A stretch of 64,000 nucleotides of DNA from Flavobacterium sp. MDT1-60 (GCF_014844035.1 NZ_CP062159.1:2790001-2854000); one strand, 5' to 3'. Positions 27,005-38,142 are shown, counted from the first letter of the stretch. Translations and numbers: made by a program. The notes: generated by a model not told the origin, from the letters alone.

Positions 27005-28122
27005 TATTTCATTTTATAAATTTCAGAACCAGCCAGTAAAAAACACCCTAATCCGTAATCTTCAAAATCTGGAATTTTATCGTATGATAACGGCTGACCG
27101 TCTTTAGGCTCTTTTCCGGTTGATTGTAAAAAGCCTAGAAATCCATTAGTATGCAAACTCTCCGTTGTAATTGCATTCCACGCTTTTTGAACTACAGGCA
27201 AATAAGTTTCTTTTTTCAAAATCCCACTATTTATTCCATAGGTTATTCCATAAACGAATAATGCAGTTCCTGAAGTTTCCTTCTCGCCAAAGTTTGTTGG
27301 ATCATGTAAACTTACATTCCAGAATCCGTCAGGTCTTTGAATAGGAACAAGCGCTGCTGCCATTGCTTTTAAATCCTTTACATATTGTTCTCTGTGAGGT
27401 GCATTTTCAGGAATGATGGTCAATACTTTTGCCAATGCACCAATTACCCATCCATTTCCACGACTCCAGTAGCAATCTTCACCATTTGGTTCTTTGTATG
27501 GAGGGTCAAAATCGGCATCTCGCCACCATAAACCATCTTTCGGATTAAAAAGTCCATTGTCTCCATGTTTGTTTCTGGAATACATATACATTTGGTACAT
27601 TTTTTCGAAATAACGATTGTCTTTTTCTAAAACTCCCATTTTTGCAAAAACCGGCATTCCCATCTGAATGGCGTCAATCCAGGACCAATCGTCCAATTGA
27701 GCTGTATTCAAAAGCATATTGATATTAGCTTTTGTATTTTTTAGTTTTTTAGAATCTGGTTCTAAATTGTATAAATCAATATAGGTTTGCGCGGCGCAAT
27801 AATTGTCGGCATTGCGGGTTGTGTTGCCGCTATTGAATCCCCATTTATGGAATTCTGACCAGGAATAAGCATAGTCATAATAGGTGTCTTTTGGGAAAAT
27901 TTCGTGTAAAGCCATTAGTCCTTCATAATAAACTCCTCGTGTCCAAATGTTACTAGGGCGTTCTTTATTGGTAATAATAGTTTTGCCTGTTTCCGGCCAT
28001 TTTTGCATAAAATAATCATTGGCCAAAATCATTTGTTTCAGCACCAGTTTTTTATCAAATGGCTGTTGTGCATTTGTCGTATATAAAAAGCCTATAGCGA
28101 GGATTAAAAGTAATTTTCTCAT
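27004..28122 (-). CDS. GH105 unsaturated rhamnogalacturonyl hydrolase
   Basis: The 372-residue protein has a signal peptide ending TNAQ and the (alpha/alpha)6-barrel pattern of GH105/GH88: WTRGVYYEGLMALHE, NADNYCAAQTYIDLY, DDWSWIDAIQMGMPVFAKMG, YWSRGNGWVIGALAKVL, PDGFWNVSLHDP, ETSGTALFVYGITYGI. The enzyme removes the unsaturated uronic acid left at the non-reducing end after lyase cleavage of rhamnogalacturonan. It lies 22 bp after the GH106 gene in the same minus-strand operon. Confidence 0.92.
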   Translation of the reverse strand: MRKLLLILAIGFLYTTNAQQPFDKKLVLKQMILANDYFMQKWPETGKTIITNKERPSNIWTRGVYYEGLMALHEIFPKDTYYDYAYSWSEFHKWGFNSGNTTRNADNYCAAQTYIDLYNLEPDSKKLKNTKANINMLLNTAQLDDWSWIDAIQMGMPVFAKMGVLEKDNRYFEKMYQMYMYSRNKHGDNGLFNPKDGLWWRDADFDPPYKEPNGEDCYWSRGNGWVIGALAKVLTIIPENAPHREQYVKDLKAMAAALVPIQRPDGFWNVSLHDPTNFGEKETSGTALFVYGITYGINSGILKKETYLPVVQKAWNAITTESLHTNGFLGFLQSTGKEPKDGQPLSYDKIPDFEDYGLGCFLLAGSEIYKMK

Positions 28123-28144
28123 TTTAGTATTCGTTATTTAGTAG

Positions 28145-30950
28145 TTAGTTTTGTTGTTTTAATGGCGTTAGAGTAACAGGTCCTAATAATCCTGAAGGCA
28201 TTGGGCTCCATTTTGTTGCATCGAATTTCTTATAATCCTTATCAACCATATTGATTTCGTAGAAAATTTTCCATTCTTCGCCTTTTAATTCTTTATCTCT
28301 AATTCGGTTAGCAGAAAGATTTGTAACCTGAATTTTCAGGGTATTTTTTCCAGATTTTAATTTTCTGATATTCAAATTATATGGAACTGACCAGGCCGTA
28401 CCAATAAATTCATCATTTAGCCAAACTTTAGCGCTTTCGCGGACATCTCCCAAATTTAAACTCCATGATTTTGTTTTGGTATTCGGATTATCAAATTGAA
28501 GTGCGTACGTTGCAGATCCTGAAAAAGCTTCTGCCTCAGGACCCAATTTTGTCCAGGATTCTAAATTTGAAATTGTTGCACTTGGAGGCAATTGAGGACC
28601 GCCTTTATCAAAAGTAATTTTCCAGTTTCCTTTTAACGGAATAGCAGCAGCAGTTGGTTCATAGTAATTCCATTTCTTTTGAGAAACCGTGTTTTCTGTT
28701 TTTAGAAAATAAGATTGCCCTGGTTCTATTTTGATTTTTACTAATGTTGTATTCGCGTCTTTTTTTACAATAGCATTCCCATAATTTCTGTTTAATGGAT
28801 CAAAAATTACAACCTCTTTATTACCAATTTGAATCGGAATAAATTCATCGATCGTTTTAGGAGTGTGATTTACCAGATAGTAGATTTTTTCACCGTCAAT
28901 ATTTCTTCGAATGAATTTTAGACCTGTATTTACAAGTGTTTCAGGATATATTTGAGCATTTTCTAATGTTGTAAATATATCAGTTGTTGGTTTAACCAAT
29001 TCACTGTTTGCAGTTAAAAGTGTTTTAAGCTCTAGTTCCTGCTTTTGGTAATCATTAAAACCGGGAACAGATTCCGGAAGTCCTTCAAATATAATATTCG
29101 CACCCGCTTTTTTCAACTCAATAAGTTTCTGCAAAGTAGAAAGCGGCATTTTTTTACATGCCGGAATAATCAGTGATTTAAAAGTTCCGCCTGGCAGACT
29201 GACTTTTCCGTTTACCACTTTAGCTTCAGCAATAAAATTATCTGAAATAAAGTCTACTCCGTATCCTTTTTTTATTAAACTTTTGGTTGTATCATAAAAA
29301 GAAGTTTCATATAACCATTCAGATAGAGAATGTATTTTGAATTGAAAAAACAAAGTTCCATTTTGATATTTGTCCCAGGTATCAAAAATGGGCCAATAAA
29401 GTAATATTTCATTATCTGATTTTCCTTGTTGCAACATCGACTGACAGTTTGCAATATAAGAGAATAGAGCAGGGGCATCTTCCCAGATACTGTTATTGGA
29501 ATTAAAATTTACAGAGGCATAAAATTTCCATCCCGGCCAGGCTGCTCTTTCTGGAGAATAAGTTGAGCCATGAAGGAAAATATGATTGACTCCGTTTAGC
29601 ATTAAATCTTCTGCTTCAGGTTTGCATTGTGATAAAGCTGTTTTAAAATGCTCTCTCAACCAGGTAAATGTTTCAGAAGAAACAAGGTTTTTTCCTGAAA
29701 CATGCGCTGCAGATGAAGAAAATTTCAGCATTACAGGGTCTGCATCTCCTTCACGGATATCTTCTTTTTCGCGTCTGAAACCCGGAATATCAAATGGCAT
29801 GGAACCAAAAGTTTCGCATTCCGGGATATCCGCGGAAGCGTATAAATCAATTAAATTTCCGGGAGATCCATGTGCCTGAAGTTTGGTTTTAAAGTTTTTT
29901 GAATTTGCCCATTGTGTCCATGGTTTGTCAAATTTATTCAGTAATAAATCGCCAATAGTTTGTCTGTAATCACTTTTTATTCGGTTACCAATTTCATTAT
30001 CCGTTTCACTCAATAATAATGGCATTTGTTTTTTTAAATCATAGCCTCTGAGTTTTTGAAATTCTTCGAAAAAATTAGGCGTAAAATCAGTTCCATAAAC
30101 TTCATAACTGTCATTAAAAATTGCTCTGATTTTTCCTTCACGGCCTTTAAAAGCATTATTAAACGGAACGACGTAAGTATTTAAGGCTTCTTCTGAATAA
30201 TGGTCCAATGTAAAACCGCTTCCTCCGGGAGCAGATCTTTTTACCTGCTGTCCGGTTTTACCGCTAAAAACAGCATATAAGGTATAATCTGTTTTTTTTT
30301 GCTTTCCATTTTAATTTATTTGGTTCTAATGGATTGGGAATAGAAACGGATTTTCCGTCAATACCTTTATCCGTTGGCTTGGAGCCATTTTTTTTCAGTT
30401 GATCTGTTAAGTTGATAAAAGAACCATCACTTCCATAAGCAACCACATATAACAGTTCTGCAGGTTGTTTTTCTTTGGCGTTTTCCAGTTTAATATTTCG
30501 ATCAATTGTTTCATTCTTTTTCACTTGGTATTTTTCGACAACCAACTTTGTAGCAGCATAAGGCAAAGTGACATGTGAACCTCCATAAGGCCAGCCCGTT
30601 CCTAAAACCATATCAACCTGCATATGGAGACTGTCAGAAATATGAATGGTATAATCTAACATTTCCAGCCATTTTGGAGAGAGATAATCAATGAAATTAC
30701 TTTCTTCTCCTTTAACACCATAGATAGGGGTAATTTCTACGCCACCAATTCCGGCCTTATGAAAATCAACAAGACTCTTCTTTAAGTTAGGTTTGTCTAC
30801 AGCACTTCCCATCCACCACCAGCGCGCCCATGGCTGATTAATATTCGTTGATTTTGGCCATGGAGAAATTGTTTCCTGAGCAAACGAATTTATAAAGCAA
30901 TAAAAAAACAGAAGAATAAGGGAGCAATTTGGTTTAGTAAATCTCATCAT
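28145..30950 (-). pseudogene. GH106 alpha-L-rhamnosidase, split by a homopolymer frameshift
   Basis: The first frame (30950 to 30264) gives a signal peptide and INQPWARWWWMGSAVDKPNL, GIGGVEITPIYGVKG and MVLGTGWPYGGSHV, the typical GH106 opening. It stops after WKAKKNRLYLICCF. The second frame continues as KKTDYTLYAVFSGKTGQQVK, then RSAPGGSGFTLDHYSEEAL, and then the body and the C-terminal beta-sandwich (SWSLNLGDVRESAKVWLNDE, PYNLNIRKLKSGKNTLKIQV). The switch is at the nine-T run 30292-30300 (nine A on the coding strand; eight restores the frame), giving 934 residues. GH106 enzymes remove alpha-L-rhamnose from rhamnogalacturonan. It is the first gene of a four-gene operon and has a PUL operator upstream. 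The frame at 30208 is not a separate gene. Confidence 0.9.
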
Positions 30951-30983
30951 TATCGTTTCAAATGGTTGTCAGTTAGTTAAAAG

Positions 30984-31030
30984 TAAAAGTAGCAGTAGTT
31001 CGTAAAATTGCTATCCTGTAGCATCCTGTT
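30984..31030 (-). promoter_or_regulatory. PUL operator and promoter of the GH106 operon
   Basis: On the minus strand the sequence reads ACAGGATGCTACAGGATA: two ACAGGAT half-sites 10 bp apart (31012-31030 on the plus strand). Exactly 21 nt follow to a -7 box TACTTTTA (30984-30991), one base off TAnnTTTG. It has the same layout as seven other sites in this locus. Confidence 0.75.
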
Positions 31031-31388
31031 TAAAACGAATTTGTAAAAAAGTAAAATGGATAATGAATTTATGTTTTTTATTATTAATTCTTATTTTTTG
31101 AGTAAAATAGATGTGAAATGCTAAAAAATATTTCAATAAAAGTTTATATAATATATTTATGAATTTAATATTTTAAAGGAAATGGGTTGAACTCATTTTT
31201 AGTTACAATGAAATATAAAATAAAGAAAAACACCGGGATCTAATCTTAACCGTGTATCAAAAATAGCAAACCCTCAAAGAGACTTGATTTATTTTCCTCA
31301 GGAGTATTATTTATTAAAAATATCGCTAAGAATATTTAAATCTTAAACGAGCAAAACATAGAATTTACAGCCAAATTATAATGGTTTT
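31031..31388. other. Intergenic region between the GH106 promoter and the regulator
   Basis: No coding region was found. It is AT-rich with no convincing hairpin or second operator; it presumably holds the 3' end of the regulator transcript. Confidence 0.4.
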
Positions 31389-32444
31389 TTATAAGGAATT
31401 CCGTTCTATGTACTGGAAGGGATTTTTAATGAATTCTTTTTTACCGCTTAGGAGTAGTTTCGCCGCTTGTTCTCCCATTGCCTGAAAATCAGTACTAATA
31501 ACCGTTATCCCTAAAAGCGCTTTCAATGGAGTTTCGTTATACGAAATAACGCCTACATTAACACCCATGGTCAAATTTTTCGCCCTGATTTGCTGTATCA
31601 AATTTACAAGGTCACTATCTTCAAGCGTGATATAAGCTTCACTGGAATCAAATTCCTGATCAGGATAGATTTCGTCAAGAACTTCAAAATCCATTTGATG
31701 TTTTTTGCAAAATTGTACAAATCCTTGTAAAACTGCCTTAGGATACGGAAAAAGAGATTTGCTGGGGTAAACTAGTATAAATTTTTTATACTTTTTAACT
31801 TTCTCCACACCTTCTTCCAGAGCCTGAGCAATATCTTTTTTATAATCCTGATAAATAGCGGTAAAAGTTCCTGATATTTCAGAATAAGAATTGTCAAGTA
31901 TTACTAATTTTTCTTTTGGAATAGCTTCAATAGCTTTAATCACTTTTGGAGTATAGTTAACATGGCTTTTCCCTTTGCCTATAAAGTGAGGCATAATGAT
32001 AAAGTAATTGTAGTTGTTAATGTTTTTTTTCAGGGAATTAATGAAGAGCTGTTCGTCGCAATAATAAATATACATATTTACGCGTCCTTTTAGACCTATA
32101 GTATCAACAAAAGCATTATAAACTTCCATTTTATAAGAACTGGGTTTGTTGATGAGAAAGAAAACATCAGTTTTAATATCTGAATTTATATCACGGACAA
32201 AGTTTCCAACTCCTTTTACAGATATAACGAGGTAACGGTCACGTAAAACTTTGTATGCTTTTTCGGCAGTATCTCTTGACATCGAATTTTTGTCACTTAA
32301 TTCATTAATTGATGGGAGGCGCTGCCCTGTTTTTATTATTCCGGATTCGATATCAGCGGCTATACTGTTTGCTACCTGAATAAATTTAGGAATGCTTGAA
32401 TTTTCTTTGATGTTGACTATAATGTGTTCTGTCTCTGGGATCAT
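31389..32444 (-). CDS. GntR-type regulator with LacI-like effector domain
   Basis: The start is placed at the ATG at 32444 (MIPETEHIIVNIKEN), because the 12 upstream residues are hydrophobic and unlike the family. Residues about 10-75 are a GntR winged helix (PKFIQVANSIAADIESGIIK, LPSINELSDKNSMSRDTAEK, YLVISVKGVGNFV). The rest is a periplasmic-binding-protein-like domain of LacI/AraR type (VFFLINKPSSYKMEVYNAFV, YYFI-MPHF, FILVYPSK, VGVISYNETPLKALLGITVI). It would sense a sugar released from the polysaccharide. It sits between the GH106 operon and the SusCD operons and has a copy of the PUL operator upstream, so it may be the regulator of the locus and may control itself. Confidence 0.85.
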   Translation of the reverse strand: MIPETEHIIVNIKENSSIPKFIQVANSIAADIESGIIKTGQRLPSINELSDKNSMSRDTAEKAYKVLRDRYLVISVKGVGNFVRDINSDIKTDVFFLINKPSSYKMEVYNAFVDTIGLKGRVNMYIYYCDEQLFINSLKKNINNYNYFIIMPHFIGKGKSHVNYTPKVIKAIEAIPKEKLVILDNSYSEISGTFTAIYQDYKKDIAQALEEGVEKVKKYKKFILVYPSKSLFPYPKAVLQGFVQFCKKHQMDFEVLDEIYPDQEFDSSEAYITLEDSDLVNLIQQIRAKNLTMGVNVGVISYNETPLKALLGITVISTDFQAMGEQAAKLLLSGKKEFIKNPFQYIERNSL

Positions 32445-32603
32445 ACTGAATAATAAATGTAATAATTGGACAATAAACAATAAGATTTAGACTCATTGTA
32501 ATACCACAAAGTATTTGCAATTGCTCTTGAATTTATTTCTGTAAAATAGTTAATTTTTTGATTTAGTTGCATTTAAAATCTTAAAATAATCTTATAATTT
32601 GCC

Positions 32604-32648
32604 GCAATATATTATATAATTCTTTATATAGTATCCCGTACTGTATGC
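32604..32648 (-). promoter_or_regulatory. Operator-like site and promoter of the GntR-type regulator
   Basis: On the minus strand the site reads ATACAGTACGGGATAC (32631-32648). The second half-site GGAT is exactly 21 nt from a -7 candidate TATATTGC (32604-32611). It is the most degenerate of the eight sites. Confidence 0.5.
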
Positions 32649-32933
32649 TAAAATTTAAGCAATTAAAAAATACAAAAGGTTAACAACTAATTGAACGACT
32701 GAGAACGAATTGAAGTTGCTCAAAAATGCGGGAAAATATTGTAAAAGTTTCTTGTAATGTTTTTATTTCTCAGTTTTTTTAGAAGATAAATATGATATAT
32801 GAAAAAAAAATGATCTTTTATTTTGATATTATTAGTTGATACGGTAATGCTTTGTTTAATATTGAAAATCAATAAGTTGAATGGTTTTTTAGTTAAATTA
32901 AATATAAAATAGTTTATAAGATACTGAGTGTTA

Positions 32934-32979
32934 ACAGGATACTACAGGATGCGGTGCAGTCTTCTTCTAAATAGATTTG
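32934..32979 (+). promoter_or_regulatory. PUL operator and promoter of the first SusCD operon
   Basis: ACAGGATACTACAGGAT has GGAT at 32937 and 32947. A -7 box TAGATTTG (full match) is at 32972-32979, 21 nt after the second GGAT. The leader contains a 9-bp inverted repeat TTTGGTTAA / TTAACCAAA (32976-32984, 32994-33002) just before the start codon. Confidence 0.85.
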
Positions 32980-33012
32980 GTTAAACTAATTAATTAACCA
33001 AATTTAACTTTT

Positions 33013-36000
33013 ATGAAAAACAAATTTAATCTTTTGCTGATTATGGCCTTGTTTGCACTTCTGCATACATCAGGCTATGGGCAAAACAAAACGGTTACAG
33101 GAACAGTTACGGATCCGTCCAAACTCTCTATTCCGGGAGTTAATGTAATTGTTAAGGGAACAAATCGAGGAGCGAGTACCGATTTTGATGGAAAATACAG
33201 TATTTCTGTAGCTCCGGGAGAAACTTTGATTTTTTCGTTTGTGGGATTTATCAAAAAAGAACAGGTAGTTGGAGCTTCAAATAGCTACAATATTTCCTTA
33301 GATGCTGAAAGTTCAAATTTAAATGAAGTAGTAGTTATTGGTTATGGTACCCAAAAGAAAAAATTAACTAGTGGTGCCATATCTGGAATTAAAACAGAGA
33401 ATTTTACAGAAAGGCCAATTTCAAGAATAGATCAGGGTTTGATCGGACAGGTAGCAGGGGTTCGTGTTAAACAAACAACAGGTTTACCAGGACAGCCTTT
33501 TAGTATCGAAATTAGAGGTTCAGGTTCTATTACTGCCGGAAACGAGCCATTGTACGTTGTAGATGGATTTCCTATTTATACAGAGGGATCAAATTCTAAT
33601 GGAGGGTTTTCAAACGGAAGTCCACTAGATAATATGAACCCTAATGATGTGGCTTCTGTTGAAGTTTTAAAAGACGCTGCAGCTGCAGCAATTTATGGTT
33701 CCCGTGCTTCTAATGGTGTGGTTATCATCACAACAAAAAAAGGTAAAAAAGGAAAGCCACAATTTACTTTTAATACATACGGAGGAGTTAATAAAGAAGC
33801 AAACAGAGTTGATATGCTCTCTGCTCAGGGATGGATTGATCGTGCAAAAACAATGATTGACGGACAGTGGCTTGGATCTGGAATTACAGGTGCTTCTGCC
33901 AGTCAGACTAATGCTGAAAGAATAGCTGCTTATAATTTAAAAAACCCAACAGCGCCTCTTATTCCAAGTAACAGCAGATATTATACGTATTTGTATGACG
34001 ACAGATGGGATATTCCAGGCCACCCGGGATTAGATTATATTGATTGGCAGGATAAAGTTTTTCGTACCGGAGAATTTAGTAACTATCAGTTAACTGCTTC
34101 CGGTGCTACGGATGCTGTGAATTATTATGTTTCTGCAAACTATCAGAAAAATACAGGATATATCGTGGGAACTGATTATACTCTTTTTTCAGGAAGAGCA
34201 AATATTGATGTTAAATTATCAGATAGCTTTAAGATGGGGATCAATTTAGCGCCATCTTATTCTATTAAAAATGATCCGGGAGTTGAAGGAAAAGACAATA
34301 CTTTGTTTAAAGCCCTTACCGCAACTCCGGTTTTTGAAAGCGCGGCAAATGCTGCTGGAGAAAAATACACAACACGATATGCATGGGGATCTAGTACAAC
34401 AAATATGTTGAATGCTTTAGCCCGAACAGGCAGAAATTCAATGTATAGAACTTTGATTTCTGGATATGCGAATTATCAATTTGCTAAAAGTTTTACCTTC
34501 AAAAGCACCATTAACTTTGATAACTCTGATAATGTGAATGAAAGTTATACTCCAAATGATGTAATTGCCAGCATCAGAGGAGCTTATAATACATACAGAA
34601 GACAAAATATTGTCAATGAAAACACCCTTACTTATGATAAAACTTTTGGAAACCACAGTTTTAATGTGCTTTTAGGACAATCTTTTAATAAGTATGAAAT
34701 TACAAAATCTACAATGTCTTCAGGAGCGCTTTATAATAGCTCAACTATAGAGACATTGCCCGCAGGATCTATCGGTTCAACAACTGCCGAAAAAAACACA
34801 TTACTTTCTTATTTTACCCGTCTTCAGTACAATTTCAAGGAAAAATATATTCTGGCAGCAAGTATAAGACGTGATGGTTCTTCGAAATTTGGTACTGATA
34901 GAAGATGGGGAACTTTTTCATCTCTTTCTCTGGGATGGAGAGTAAAACAAGAAGCATTTTTACAGGATGTTGACTGGTTAACAGAATTAAAATTAAGAGC
35001 CAGTGCAGGTACAAACGGAAGTAATAATATTGGAAGTTATGCTCAGTATGCAACCCTTGGGTCATTCAATTATTCACTTGGTGGTGCAGCGGCAGCTGGT
35101 CAGGGAGCAGCCTCAATTCCGAATTCAGACTTACATTGGGAAGAATCAAAAAGTATAGATTTTGGATTGGATTTCGCATTCATAAAAAACAGACTTAGCG
35201 GAACATTTGAAGTCTATAGAAAAAATAATAACGAATTACTTTTAAGAGTTCCAACTCCGAGTTCTTCCGGGTTTGGAACATTTCAAACCAACATTGGTGA
35301 AGTGCAAAATCAGGGATGGGAATTTGAGATGAACTCTTTAAACGTTATAACACCTAGTTTTGAATGGAGAACATCAGCAAATATTAGCCATAACGAAAAT
35401 AAAGTGGTGGCTTTAGGTCCGGGTCAAAACAAAATTGAAATTAGTAATTCTTTTGATGGAGGAATCCCTTTTATAAAATTAGAAGTTGGCAAGCCAATGT
35501 ATACCATTTTTGGATTAAAACAAGATGGAGTAGTTAGTCAGGCGGATATAGATACAGGTGGAACCACTATTGGCGGGAACAAATTGGTTCTTGGAGATCC
35601 AAGATATGTAGATCAGAACGGAGATAAAAAAATTAACTCAGAAGATCGTATAGATTTAGGAAATCCAACTCCTAAATATACGTGGGGAATTACGAATACT
35701 TTTAAATACAAAGACATTGATTTGAATATTTTAGTTCAGGGACAAAATGGAGGAACAGTTTACGGATTAACAGGTCGCGCTATTGACCGTACCGGAATGG
35801 GATCTGTGGAGAATTCTCTAAACGTTGACCCTGCAGTTAGAGGAAACTGGAGAACTTCTTTTGGTTATCAGGCAAACTCTGACTGGTTATATAAATCAGA
35901 CTATATAAGTGTTAGGAATATTTCTATCGGATATAATTTAAGACAAGCATTAAAAGGAATTAAAAGAATTGATAAAGCAAGATTATATGTAACAGGTGAG

Positions 36001-36156
36001 AACTGGTTTTATTGGAACAAATACAAAGTTGGTTTTAACCCCGAAGCGGTAAATACTTCAGCAAGTTCAAGCTCTGATTTTGCTGTACCAGTTGATTACG
36101 GTGGAGCGCCTTTGGCAAAATCTTTAGTTATCGGACTTAACATTAATTTTAATTAA
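33013..36156 (+). CDS. SusC-like TonB-dependent outer membrane transporter (first pair)
   Basis: The 1047-residue protein has a signal peptide ending SGYGQ, a carboxypeptidase-D-like domain (VTGTVTDPSKLSIPGVNVIV, STDFDGKYSISV), the SusC linker EVVVIGYGTQKKK, a plug domain (PLYVVDGFPIY, VEVLKDAAAAAIYGSRASNG) and a large beta-barrel ending in FN. It imports oligosaccharides with the SusD lipoprotein encoded 6 bp downstream. Its first 25 residues and its leader closely match those of the second SusC gene, but the barrels differ, so the two pairs probably take different oligosaccharides. Confidence 0.95.
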   Translation: MKNKFNLLLIMALFALLHTSGYGQNKTVTGTVTDPSKLSIPGVNVIVKGTNRGASTDFDGKYSISVAPGETLIFSFVGFIKKEQVVGASNSYNISLDAESSNLNEVVVIGYGTQKKKLTSGAISGIKTENFTERPISRIDQGLIGQVAGVRVKQTTGLPGQPFSIEIRGSGSITAGNEPLYVVDGFPIYTEGSNSNGGFSNGSPLDNMNPNDVASVEVLKDAAAAAIYGSRASNGVVIITTKKGKKGKPQFTFNTYGGVNKEANRVDMLSAQGWIDRAKTMIDGQWLGSGITGASASQTNAERIAAYNLKNPTAPLIPSNSRYYTYLYDDRWDIPGHPGLDYIDWQDKVFRTGEFSNYQLTASGATDAVNYYVSANYQKNTGYIVGTDYTLFSGRANIDVKLSDSFKMGINLAPSYSIKNDPGVEGKDNTLFKALTATPVFESAANAAGEKYTTRYAWGSSTTNMLNALARTGRNSMYRTLISGYANYQFAKSFTFKSTINFDNSDNVNESYTPNDVIASIRGAYNTYRRQNIVNENTLTYDKTFGNHSFNVLLGQSFNKYEITKSTMSSGALYNSSTIETLPAGSIGSTTAEKNTLLSYFTRLQYNFKEKYILAASIRRDGSSKFGTDRRWGTFSSLSLGWRVKQEAFLQDVDWLTELKLRASAGTNGSNNIGSYAQYATLGSFNYSLGGAAAAGQGAASIPNSDLHWEESKSIDFGLDFAFIKNRLSGTFEVYRKNNNELLLRVPTPSSSGFGTFQTNIGEVQNQGWEFEMNSLNVITPSFEWRTSANISHNENKVVALGPGQNKIEISNSFDGGIPFIKLEVGKPMYTIFGLKQDGVVSQADIDTGGTTIGGNKLVLGDPRYVDQNGDKKINSEDRIDLGNPTPKYTWGITNTFKYKDIDLNILVQGQNGGTVYGLTGRAIDRTGMGSVENSLNVDPAVRGNWRTSFGYQANSDWLYKSDYISVRNISIGYNLRQALKGIKRIDKARLYVTGENWFYWNKYKVGFNPEAVNTSASSSSDFAVPVDYGGAPLAKSLVIGLNINFN

Positions 36157-36162
36157 AAGAAA

Positions 36163-37695
36163 ATGAAAAAATATATTTATTTAATGGCAGGCGCTGTATT
36201 ATTTGCGCTGACATCTTGTACAGATGAGTTGAATCAATTGCCGTTATCACAAGGGACAATTGAGAATTTTTATGCTACTCCGGGTGACTTTGTTCAGGCG
36301 AGAAACGCCACTTATTCAGTAGCTTTTCACGGAGCAGGAACCTATGGTTATGCAAACAGGGTTTTGAATCTGAGCGAAGTAAGATCTGATAACTTGTTGG
36401 CAACAACAACAGCATCAAGAGATTGGGAGGGAATCAATAGTTTTTATACTTCTATCAGTTCTAATACTTATGTAAAAGAGGCTTATACAAGTAATTATAA
36501 TGCAATATACAAAGCAAATCAGTTATTGGAAAAACTTGCAGAAAAAGGAGACGCAATTTTTACAAATCCTGCAGACAAAACAGCAATGGTGGCTGAAGCT
36601 CGTTTTCTAAGAGCGTTTTGTTATTTTGATTTGATCAGATGGTTTGGAAGAGTTCCGTTAATTGACAGAACAATGACGGTTCAGGAAGCCTCTAAAGTGG
36701 GCAGAACTCCCGTAACTGAAATTTATGATTTAATTCTTTCTGATTTGAATTTGGCTATTGCAGGTCTTAGCCCGACTTATGATGCTGCTAATTTTGGAAG
36801 AGTAACGAAATATGGTGCAAAATCGTTATTAGGTTTGGTATACATGACACGCTCTAGTCCAAAATACGGAATTGATGGCGCAATGCTTGGATTAAACGAA
36901 TGGGATAAAGCGTATAAAGAGTTAAATGATATTAAGATAAGTGGATTATACACTTTCGGAACAGATTACGCAGCCATTTTTAAAACAGAAGGTCTTGCAA
37001 ACAAAGAGAATGTATTAACTATTCCGTATACACAAAATATTTCAACTCCGGTTGGAGGAAATTTTATGGTTGAAGTTGGATACGAGCCTTATTTTGCTTC
37101 GGTAAATTTATCTGCACAGGGATCTTTAGAAGCTAAACCAATTTCGAAAGGGTTTTTAAATATGTTTGCTGCGACAGATAAAAGAAAAATTGCGGGTATT
37201 GCTACAAGTTATACAGTAGCTTCGGGAACTTACAAAGGAAGTTATACAGAGCCGGTTTTCATAAAATATATAGACCCGACAAGATACGGAAACGGTCGTG
37301 AGGACTGGGGTGTCGATTTTATGGTAACTCGTTACACTGATGTTTTGATGTTAATGGCAGAATGTACATTACATGGCGGTGGTGGAACTCAGGCAGATGT
37401 AGATGCAATTGTTAATCAGGTTAGAACCAGAGCGGGTGTACCGGCAAATGCTGTAAATATCACTTTGGATCAATTGTTTGATGAAAGAAGAAAAGAATTC
37501 TTTTCAGAAGGTACAAGATGGTTTGATTTAATCAGATCAGGAAAAGCGGTGACCATTATGAATGCATGGAGAATAGCTGAGGATACAGGTAATAAAATTA
37601 GAGTAATTGATAATAATTCATTATTGTATCCTATTCCATTGCAGGAGCTTTTGGCCGTTCCTGGACTTTACGATCAAAATCCTGGATATGATTAA
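36163..37695 (+). CDS. SusD-like glycan-binding lipoprotein (first pair)
   Basis: The 510-residue protein has a lipoprotein signal with lipobox LTSC at about residue 19. The TPR-rich SusD fold is seen in YNAIYKANQLLEKL, AEARFLRAFCYFDLIRWFG, RTPVTEIYDLILSDLNLAI and GAKSLLGLVYMTRS, and near the end RRKEFFSEGTRWFDLIRSG and LYPIPLQELLAVPGLYDQNP. It caps the neighbouring SusC transporter. The gene ends 32 bp before a terminator. Confidence 0.95.
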   Translation: MKKYIYLMAGAVLFALTSCTDELNQLPLSQGTIENFYATPGDFVQARNATYSVAFHGAGTYGYANRVLNLSEVRSDNLLATTTASRDWEGINSFYTSISSNTYVKEAYTSNYNAIYKANQLLEKLAEKGDAIFTNPADKTAMVAEARFLRAFCYFDLIRWFGRVPLIDRTMTVQEASKVGRTPVTEIYDLILSDLNLAIAGLSPTYDAANFGRVTKYGAKSLLGLVYMTRSSPKYGIDGAMLGLNEWDKAYKELNDIKISGLYTFGTDYAAIFKTEGLANKENVLTIPYTQNISTPVGGNFMVEVGYEPYFASVNLSAQGSLEAKPISKGFLNMFAATDKRKIAGIATSYTVASGTYKGSYTEPVFIKYIDPTRYGNGREDWGVDFMVTRYTDVLMLMAECTLHGGGGTQADVDAIVNQVRTRAGVPANAVNITLDQLFDERRKEFFSEGTRWFDLIRSGKAVTIMNAWRIAEDTGNKIRVIDNNSLLYPIPLQELLAVPGLYDQNPGYD

Positions 37696-37726
37696 TAAAT
37701 AAAATTTTAAATTTTTGTTTTTTTTG

Positions 37727-37758
37727 AAACCGTCTCATTTTTTGAGGCGGTTTTTTTA
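37727..37758 (+). terminator. Terminator of the first SusCD operon
   Basis: AAACCGTCTCA (37727-37737) pairs with TGAGGCGGTTT (37743-37753) with one G-T pair, followed by TTTT. The second SusCD operon ends with a nearly identical hairpin at 43255. Confidence 0.9.
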
Positions 37759-38063
37759 ATTTATTCAGTGAAGAACAAGATGGTGTTTTTGTCATTCATA
37801 AGCAACTTTTTATGGTTTTTCAATTGAAGTTATTCTGGTGTTAAATATGTAATATTTTTAGTAATATTTTTTTTATTCAATAAAAATTTTTGAACAAAAT
37901 TACTGTATGTTGAAAAATTATATTATTAAATTTTGATATGTGTATTTTTGTAATTTTTATTTAATTTTCTTTGAAAATCAAGGGTTTGAAGGTTTTTATG
38001 GTTAAAAAAAACTTAATTAAAATGTATAATATACTATAAATTAGATCTCTACTAATTTATTTT

Positions 38064-38109
38064 ACAGGATACTACAGGACGCTACGGAGTTTACTTCTGG
38101 ATAAATTTG
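38064..38109 (+). promoter_or_regulatory. PUL operator and promoter of the second SusCD operon
   Basis: ACAGGATACTACAGGAC has half-sites at 38067 and 38077. A -7 box TAAATTTG (full match) is at 38102-38109, exactly 21 nt after the second half-site. The leader repeats the 9-bp TTTGGTTAA / TTAACCAAA inverted repeat (38106-38114, 38123-38131). Confidence 0.85.
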
Positions 38110-38142
38110 GTTAACTAATTAATTAACCAAATTTTAACTTTT

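Noticed and set aside
28145..30208. Separate 687-residue rhamnosidase-like gene
   Set aside because: The frame begins in the middle of a GH106 protein with no signal peptide, and the missing N-terminus is encoded just upstream in another frame across a nine-base homopolymer. It is one broken gene.
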